Origin: Paraescarpia echinospica
Lineage: Eukaryota > Annelida > Polychaeta > Sabellida > Siboglinidae
Reading direction: 5' to 3'
DNA length: 64,000 nt
NCBI GenBank assembly: GCA_020002185.1
Contig: CM034533.1
Span: 40,521,021 to 40,585,020 of the forward strand
Under the pieces are notes generated by a model that saw only the letters and a list, made by a program, of their open reading frames with translations, ran no database searches and was not told the origin of the DNA. The position numbers and the translations under genes were made by a program. Positions 58,482 to 64,000 of this stretch are shown piece after piece; position 1 is the stretch's first letter; each line of letters starts with the position of its first letter.

Positions 58482-58732
58482 GATAACTAGTGTGCAGTAT
58501 ACCTGGTCACAACAGTATTGTAACAAACCGGACATGTGTGAAATACACGCAACTGTATCTAAGCCTAACTTGAATACATTGTCATCGACATCGTAACTAG
58601 GTAAGGCACGGTGTGTCACTGTGTGTTAACAAATATAACTAACTATAACCTAAACAATCTGGTGTAAATTGTACACAGAAAAGTCTTTTCAAAGACTACA
58701 TAAAACTACTTTGAACATAAATAAATTCTGAT

Positions 58733-59311
58733 ATGGCACCTTGCAAGCGGCAACTCAGGGCAAAACGACACCTAGTTTGCAACGACTGCCAGAGCTGGGT
58801 GGATTTTGCGTTGTCTGGCTGTCCAAAATCATGGGCAGAGACCAAAGATGACGGATTCACCTTTCGGTGTATGGGGTGTTTGAGGGTGGAATGTCTGATG
58901 AAGGAGGTGTGTAAGTTGACGGATATAGTGATGGAGATGGAGGCGAGACTCAACATAGAAATAGATGGAGCAGAGAGGGATGACGCGGAGAGAGTTGAGA
59001 ATTCTACAACACAGAAGGAGCAGAGTTGTGACACGGAGACTGAAGAAAGGAGACTGAGAGGAAGGAAGGTGACCGGTGTGAAGGAACAAGACATTGAGAA
59101 AACAGAAGGACGGAGGAAAAGTATTCGGCAGAGGAAAAGAAAACGGGCCAGTGGGGATAGATCAGCAGGTAGTCAGACTGTAGAGAACGAGGAGAGACAC
59201 GACAGCGATACAGGTGGTGAAGAGGTAGATACCACAGAGGCATTTGGTAAGACTGTGAGACAGAAGACTGATGGAAAAAGACAGAGTGTTCAAAAAAAAC
59301 AGAAAACATGA
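58733..59311 (+). CDS. CR1 ORF1, N-terminal part (Cys-rich finger, basic region)
   Basis: ATG at 58733, 192 codons. Residues 16-50 hold a PHD-like Cys pattern (VCNDCQSWVDFALSGC ... FRCMGC), as in CR1 ORF1 proteins, where it is thought to bind nucleic acid or partners. It is followed by a coiled-coil-like acidic stretch and a Lys/Arg-rich region. The stop overlaps an ATG (ATGA, 59308-59311), and 9 bases upstream is an in-register A_AAA_AAA heptamer (59293-59299). The esterase part continues in the -1 frame, so the real ORF1 is either one chain with a one-base loss in the A8 run, a -1 frameshift product, or a coupled pair. Confidence 0.8.
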   Translation: MAPCKRQLRAKRHLVCNDCQSWVDFALSGCPKSWAETKDDGFTFRCMGCLRVECLMKEVCKLTDIVMEMEARLNIEIDGAERDDAERVENSTTQKEQSCDTETEERRLRGRKVTGVKEQDIEKTEGRRKSIRQRKRKRASGDRSAGSQTVENEERHDSDTGGEEVDTTEAFGKTVRQKTDGKRQSVQKKQKT

Positions 59312-60135
59312 CAGGTGTGAAGGTGACAGGGGAGAAAGTGACCGTAGTGAAGGAGGTAGCCGGGGAAAAGGGACGGGAGAGGAGAGAAGAAAATGTGATG
59401 GGAGGAAAGAAGAAGGGACGAAAGGAAGTGAGAGTAAATGTGCTAGAAGAGAAGATGACAGGAGGAAAGGGGACAAGAGAAAACGCGACAGGAAAAAAGG
59501 GAATGGAAGAGAATGTGACAGGAGAGAAGACGACAAGAGGAAAAGACAACAACCAGACATATGCAAACCGGAGGAGCTACTCCGAGGCAGTGATTGAGGG
59601 GGCAAGGAGAAAAGACAGAGTGTTTATGGGCGATTCAATTCTGAGAAAAACAGACAAGACTATATGCGAGGGGAAGGACGTTGTTGTATGTCTACCGGGG
59701 GCTAGGATAGAGCATGTGACCGAAAAGGTAGAGAAGGTATTGGGGCATGGCAAGGGAGGGTCTATACTAGTACACGTTGGGACAAACAATGCAGACAAGG
59801 AGGGAACAACTGGTATAGTTCAGAAGTACAGACATCTAGTGAGGAAGCTAAAGAAGACAAGAGTGGAACAGGTTATTCTCTCAGGAATTTTGCCAGTCAT
59901 GGAAGGAAGGGGGGCAAGATACAGAAACTGTAAGAGGATGGCGATCAACGCACTAGTTGAGCAGATGTGTGAAGAAGAGGGTGTGGGATTCATAGATTTA
60001 TGGGGGTACTTTGTTGGGAGAGAAGATATGTACATGAGAGATGGCCTCCATCTAAGTGGAAAGGGGGCAGCAGTATTCTTAGAGAATCTGCTGCGATCTG
60101 TTGACAGTGGGACAGGTTGCATCTATTTAAACTAA
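59308..60135 (+). CDS. CR1 ORF1, C-terminal part (SGNH/GDSL-type esterase)
   Basis: 275 codons. After a basic low-complexity region (to about residue 95) comes an SGNH hydrolase fold: block I FMGDSILRK (nucleophile Ser), block III VHVGTNNADK (Gly/Asn), and block V YMRDGLHLSGKGA (Asp-His). All four catalytic blocks are present, so the enzyme looks intact. Esterase domains are known in ORF1 of CR1 elements. It ends CIYLN with TAA; the last codons form the T_TTA_AAC heptamer described in the findings. Confidence 0.85.
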   Translation: MTGVKVTGEKVTVVKEVAGEKGRERREENVMGGKKKGRKEVRVNVLEEKMTGGKGTRENATGKKGMEENVTGEKTTRGKDNNQTYANRRSYSEAVIEGARRKDRVFMGDSILRKTDKTICEGKDVVVCLPGARIEHVTEKVEKVLGHGKGGSILVHVGTNNADKEGTTGIVQKYRHLVRKLKKTRVEQVILSGILPVMEGRGARYRNCKRMAINALVEQMCEEEGVGFIDLWGYFVGREDMYMRDGLHLSGKGAAVFLENLLRSVDSGTGCIYLN

Positions 60136-60614
60136 ATTTGCAGGGGGGACTCGCAGAGAAGCCTGAAACTGGAGGCATAGATAAAGGCAGCAAAAATAAT
60201 TCAGCAAAGAACAGTCTGGAAAACTGTTCTGAAGCTGGGTATAAATGTGTTTGTTTAAATGCAAGGAGCATAGTAAACACAATAAATGAACTAAACATTA
60301 TGGTAGAAGATATTTACCCTCACATAATAGGTATAACCGAATCATGGGTAACCACCGATATATCAGATGCCGAATTGGGACTGACAGGATATGTAATGTT
60401 TAGGAAAGATAGAATAGGAAGAAGGGGAGGTGGAGTTATTTTATATATTAAAGAATCTATCCAGGCTTATGAAATAAAATTAGACAGAGAAGCAGATTGC
60501 GAAGAAGCTGTTTGGTGTAACATAGTTACAGGAAACTCAACGTTAACGGTTGGATTAGTTTATCGAAGTCCAAACATAAGCATAGAAGAGAATGAAAAAT
60601 ACAAAACGCTATAA
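60105..60614 (+). CDS. CR1 ORF2, endonuclease N-terminal part
   Basis: The frame is open from 60105 (TGA at 60102) and overlaps the end of ORF1 by 31 bases in the -1 frame. It has no ATG until 60300, which already lies inside the APE-type endonuclease. Motifs: VCLNARSI (Asn), GITESW (catalytic Glu), RGGGVILYI, LVYRSP. The frame ends at 60614. The next motif MGDFNHG continues in the -1 frame after a short A run at 60603-60606, so one A is apparently missing. Confidence 0.85.
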   Translation, partial: QWDRLHLFKLNLQGGLAEKPETGGIDKGSKNNSAKNSLENCSEAGYKCVCLNARSIVNTINELNIMVEDIYPHIIGITESWVTTDISDAELGLTGYVMFRKDRIGRRGGGVILYIKESIQAYEIKLDREADCEEAVWCNIVTGNSTLTVGLVYRSPNISIEENEKYKTL

Positions 60615-62392
60615 GGGAAGTGAGCAAACGGGACTGTGTTATTATGGGGGATTTTAACCATGGGCATATAAAATGGAAATCTCTACAGAGTATGGGTAGT
60701 GAGGACCACAAGTTTTTAATTTTAGTACAAGATAGTTTCCTTTCTCAACATGTGCTAGAACCAACCAGGGGAGAGAATGTGTTAGACTTAGTTTTGTCCT
60801 CACAGAATGAATTAGTTGACAATGTTAAATTATGTGAGCCTCTGGGAAGTAGTGATCACAGCCAGATACATTTTACCATCAAAGTAAAATCAGAAAGAAA
60901 TAATAAAAAGCAGTTGAGGAGAAATTTCCACAAAGGAAGATATAAGGAAATGAGGAAATATTTAGCAAAAATAGACTTGAATAATACACTGAAGAATAAG
61001 ACAGCAACAGAATGCTGGAATATCTTAAAGAATGAAATAGAGTGCATCGTAGATAAATTTGTTCCCTTCAAAAAACAAGGGAAACGGACCAGAAAGAAAT
61101 ACTTATCGAAAGAAGCCATTAGAAATATTAAGTATAAACAAGTGATGTGGAAGTCATATAGACGTACTGGCAATGACGAAGACTACAACATTTATAAAGA
61201 AGCACTAAACCAAGCTACAGCTGAAATTAGAAATTCAAAGAGAAGCTATGAACATAAATTGGCTTGTAATATAAAACATGACAGCAAGAGTTTTTATGCG
61301 TATGTTCGAAGCAAACAGAAAGTTCAGGATAAGGTCGGTCCTCTAGAAGATAGTGCTAGAAATATAATATCAGAAGGATTCTTAATGGCTGAAGACCTAA
61401 ATGAGTATTTTAGTTCAGTGTTTACCAGAGAAGACACTAGTTCACTGCCAGTACCAGAGGCTAAGTTCAAGGGGGCAGAATCAGACTATTTAAGACAGTT
61501 AATTGTAACCCCAGAAATGGTAGCTAAGAAAATTAGGGCTATGAAGGAAAATAAATCACCTGGAGTGGATGGTATTTCACCCAAACTACTAGTGGAAATT
61601 GTAGAACAAATTAGCATACCGCTTGCAACAGTTTTCAACTTGTCATTAGAAGAGGGAGTGGTTCCTTTAGAATGGAAAGAAGCAAACATTATACCGTTAT
61701 TCAAAAAAGGTTCGAGAAACAAGTCAAATAATTATAGACCAGTTAGTTTAACATCGGTGATTTGTAAATTATTAGAAAGACTAATTAAAGATCACATGGT
61801 GGATTTTCTTGTTAATCATAACTTGATAAACCCATCTCAACATGGGTTTCTAAAAGCGAGGTCATGCTTAACAAATATGTTATGTTTTTTGGAAGATATC
61901 ACTAAGTGTAGTGATGGATCACCAGTAGATATCATCTACTTAGATTTTCAAAAAGCTTTCGACAAAGTGCCACATCAGAGATTACTGCTTAAACTAAAAG
62001 CCCATGGCATAGGAAATGGTACAATTAACTGGATAGAAAAATGGCTGATTGACAGAAGACAACGGGTAGTTGTTGATGGGGAGGCTTCAAACTGGAAATC
62101 AGTTTTGAATGGGGTTCCACAGGGATCAGTACTGGGACCTATATTATTCTTAATATATATAAACGATTTGGACGATGATATAGCTAGCAAGGTGTTGAAA
62201 TTTGCAGATGATACAAAAGTGTTTAGAAGGATTAAAAGTGATGGGGATAGACAGCATTTACAAGATGGTCTTGACAGGTTGATCAAATGGTCTGAAAATT
62301 GGCAAATGTTGTTCAATTTTGGGAAATGTAAATGCCTTCACACAGGACATGGGAACGAATATGTAGAATATACAATGGGGGAACTGTACTAA
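60606..62392 (+). CDS. CR1 ORF2, endonuclease C-terminal part and reverse transcriptase
   Basis: The endonuclease continues with CVIMGDFNHGHIKWK (Asp/Asn) and SSDHSQIHF (Asp-His), completing its catalytic set. RT follows: [45 protein letters not shown] (catalytic Asp), [13 protein letters not shown] and KFADDTKVF (catalytic Asp pair). There is no ATG at the start; translation would come from the upstream frame. The frame ends at 62392 because a G run has five Gs where the copy at 6.6 kb has six. Confidence 0.9.
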
Positions 62393-63009
62393 GTACTACT
62401 GTAAAAGAAAAAGACTTAGGGCTGACAATTAGTGCTGACATGAAGGTTTCAGAGCAGTGTGGAATTGCAGCTTCAAAGGGAAATCGAATCCTTGGATTGA
62501 TTAGGCGAAATATAGCATATAAAGAAAAAGAACTAATAATACCGCTGTACAAAACAATAGTTAGGCCTCATTTAGAATATTGTATGCAAGCGTGGAGGCC
62601 ATACCGCAAGAAGGACATAGATATGCTAGAAAGAGTACAGAGGAGAGCGACTAAAATGATACCAAAACTGAGGGATCTTAGTTATGAAAAACGCCTAAAA
62701 GAATGTGGTTTAACAACACTAGAGACCAGGAGATTGAGAGGAGATCAGATAGAAGTGTTTAAAATATTGAATGGTTATGAAAATATTGATAGAAATATGT
62801 TTTTTTCAGTTAAGAAAGATAGAAAGACTAGAGGACATGAAGTTACATTAGTAAAGGAGCAGTGTAGATTAGACGTGAGAAAGTTCTCATTTTCACAAAG
62901 GACTGTGAATGAATGGAACAGATTATCTGATGATTGTGTGGGTGCTAGTAGTGTGAATATGTTTAAAAATAAAATCGACACATACCTCAGAAGGGCTGGA
63001 TATATGTAG
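62380..63009 (+). CDS. CR1 ORF2, C-terminal tail
   Basis: This continues ORF2 in the -1 frame from the G run: [60 protein letters not shown] and [13 protein letters not shown], then a Cys-less tail ending RRAGYM and TAG. In the copy at 6061-7278 the same region is continuous with the RT, which proves the frame break here is a one-base difference. Confidence 0.9.
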   Translation, partial: GTVLSTTVKEKDLGLTISADMKVSEQCGIAASKGNRILGLIRRNIAYKEKELIIPLYKTIVRPHLEYCMQAWRPYRKKDIDMLERVQRRATKMIPKLRDLSYEKRLKECGLTTLETRRLRGDQIEVFKILNGYENIDRNMFFSVKKDRKTRGHEVTLVKEQCRLDVRKFSFSQRTVNEWNRLSDDCVGASSVNMFKNKIDTYLRRAGYM

Positions 63010-63118
63010 ATAAAAGGGTTGGACTCTCGATAAGCCAAAGGGCTTCCTTGTCCACCTGCCATCTAGAGTTAATTCTCTGGATGGCAATCTTGTTAAATCT
63101 TGTTAAATCTTGTTAAAC
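63010..63118 (+). repeat. CR1 3' UTR: stem-loop and ATCTTGTTAA tail repeats
   Basis: Shared with 7279-7377. GATAAGCCAAAGGGCTTCC and GCCATC...GGATGGC form small stems, then ATCTTGTTAA repeats three times (twice in the other copy). This is the expected recognition end for the CR1 RT. Confidence 0.8.
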
Positions 63119-63625
63119 TGTGTAGTGATGCTGATAGTTATAAATGAAAGTACAGGCACACTTGTTTCCAATGTACACATGTTTTATTCGCTATGTTTTG
63201 AGATTCATTACATCATAACGTTTCCAAAAATATACAGTTTTACAAATCTAAAAAAGTGAACGAAACACATGTGTTCTTACGCTATGCTACATGTATATTA
63301 TTCAGTCATAACATGTATAATTGTCATAAACTAATAATTTCATTATGCTTACGTGATTGTAATTGATCCCGTTGGATTCCTTGCCCCTCAAAATGTAGGT
63401 TTAGCCACCAAAATCAAAAGACTGGGTGGTTTAGCAGCTGAGATATTGAGAAATACAGGTTTTTAAAGTCCACCATTAAAAAAATCCATGATGGCCGCCA
63501 TATATACCTTTCAATATGTAAAGGTTTTCAGATTCATTATATCATAACGTTTCCAAAAATGTATAGGTTTGCAAATCTCTAAAAAAATGAATTAAAATAC
63601 AAATGTTAACATTGTGAACCTGACT

Positions 63626-64000
63626 AGTAGTATTAATCAAATTTAACATGATGTATTTTCGTTATTTATTATTTATTATTTACTTGTATTGTATGTACAT
63701 ATGGACTTTTGTCTGAAATAAAAACATTATTATTATATTATATTAACAGGAATAATAAAAACCATGAATGAAGAGCCACAAAACTAATTCGAATGAAGAT
63801 AAACAAAACTAATTCACTAATATTATGTGAAATATGATTGTAGAGATTAATCAGACTGGATGGTTCGAAGTGTTATTAGTTTTACTTATTTAAGTCAATT
63901 TACCCTTTCCCCGGGATCTTTCGGTCGATATAAGCGAACTTCATAAGACAACCGCTAGGTGGCGACACGATTGTCATTCTGTGCATAGCTATAACTGGTT
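63626..64000. other. right flank, no recognised features
   Basis: AT-rich sequence with ATT/TTATT runs at about 63660-63750. Confidence 0.4.

Larger units (their letters stand above)
58554..63118 (+). mobile_element. near-full-length CR1-type LINE retrotransposon
   Basis: Order: 5' UTR of about 180 bp, ORF1 (finger then SGNH esterase), ORF2 (endonuclease, RT, C-terminal tail), and a 3' UTR with a stem (GCCATCTAG/CTCTGGATGGC) ending in three ATCTTGTTAA repeats, as CR1 elements end in short tandem repeats. Flanking AACTGT on both sides may be the target duplication. Insertion split the right TIR of the host element between GCAACTGT and GTAGT. The 3' 1.3 kb is about 95 percent identical by eye to 6050-7377. 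Four frame changes interrupt the coding sequence, all toward -1. Confidence 0.93.
57334..63625. mobile_element. long-TIR DNA element carrying a nested CR1
   Basis: The left TIR (57334-57848) matches the complement of two pieces: 58476-58553 and 63119-63625. The right TIR is split by the CR1. Landmarks are AACCTGACT at the tips, GGCGGCCAT, CTCAATATCTCAGCTGCTAA, CAATTACAATCAC, CATGTGTACATT and GTGCAGTATACCT. The right arm also has a local duplication (GATTCATTA.ATCATAACG, twice). Without CR1 the element is about 1.8 kb. Its only coding remnant is on the minus strand at 57846-58450. The superfamily is not established. Confidence 0.8.

Noticed and set aside
58033..58596. 187-codon plus-strand frame
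   Set aside because: It is antisense to the Cys-rich transposon remnant and runs through the TA microsatellite and TIR.

Overview
The window is 64 kb of animal nuclear DNA with one exact 1000-base N gap (30501-31500). Introns with GT/AG borders, a metazoan membrane-protein gene, CR1- and L2-type LINE retrotransposons, tRNA-derived SINEs, long-terminal-inverted-repeat elements and many minisatellites point to a marine invertebrate. A cephalochordate is possible because of the CR1 type and the splice-site minisatellites, but the sequence does not settle the phylum.

Left and centre (about 1.3-41 kb, + strand): one complete gene, the orthologue of TM9SF1 (EMP70/nonaspanin family). I assembled it from 15 coding exons. 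Every junction gives a GT/AG intron and a matching phase, and the product is 584 aa from signal peptide to C-terminal KMD. Only about 1.75 kb of this 38 kb is coding. The introns hold a foldback-like element with roughly 300 bp inverted ends and a nested CR1 fragment (4.8-9.5 kb), an L2 remnant split by another insertion (9.8-12.5 kb), small inverted-repeat elements, SINE pieces, and minisatellites with units of about 14, 21, 27, 34, 38, 54 and 84 bp. A 43 bp array lies in the 3' UTR. Two arrays (after exons 10 and 14) consist of tandem copies of the exon-intron boundary itself, so the splice donor is repeated about 17 and 46 times. The 21 bp repeat supplies the acceptor tract of exon 4.

Right (41-57 kb): no gene I can recognise. 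It holds a tRNA-derived SINE, two decayed LINE RT tails, a GA-rich compound array of about 250 bp units (47.4-49.2 kb), an inverted-repeat element related to one in intron 12 (53.4-54.1 kb), a nested palindrome of about 675 bp (55.5-56.2 kb) and microsatellites.

Far right (57.3-63.6 kb): a long-TIR DNA element (TIRs about 0.5 kb) with a decayed minus-strand ORF. A near-full-length CR1 retrotransposon (about 58.55-63.12 kb) has inserted into its right TIR. The CR1 ORF1 carries a Cys-rich finger and an SGNH esterase domain; ORF2 carries an endonuclease and an RT. ORF1 ends at an in-register T_TTA_AAC heptamer touching its stop codon, and ORF2 continues in the -1 frame with no usable ATG, which suggests programmed -1 frameshifting. 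Three further frame breaks lie at homopolymers.

No prokaryotic features, CRISPR arrays or operons are present.
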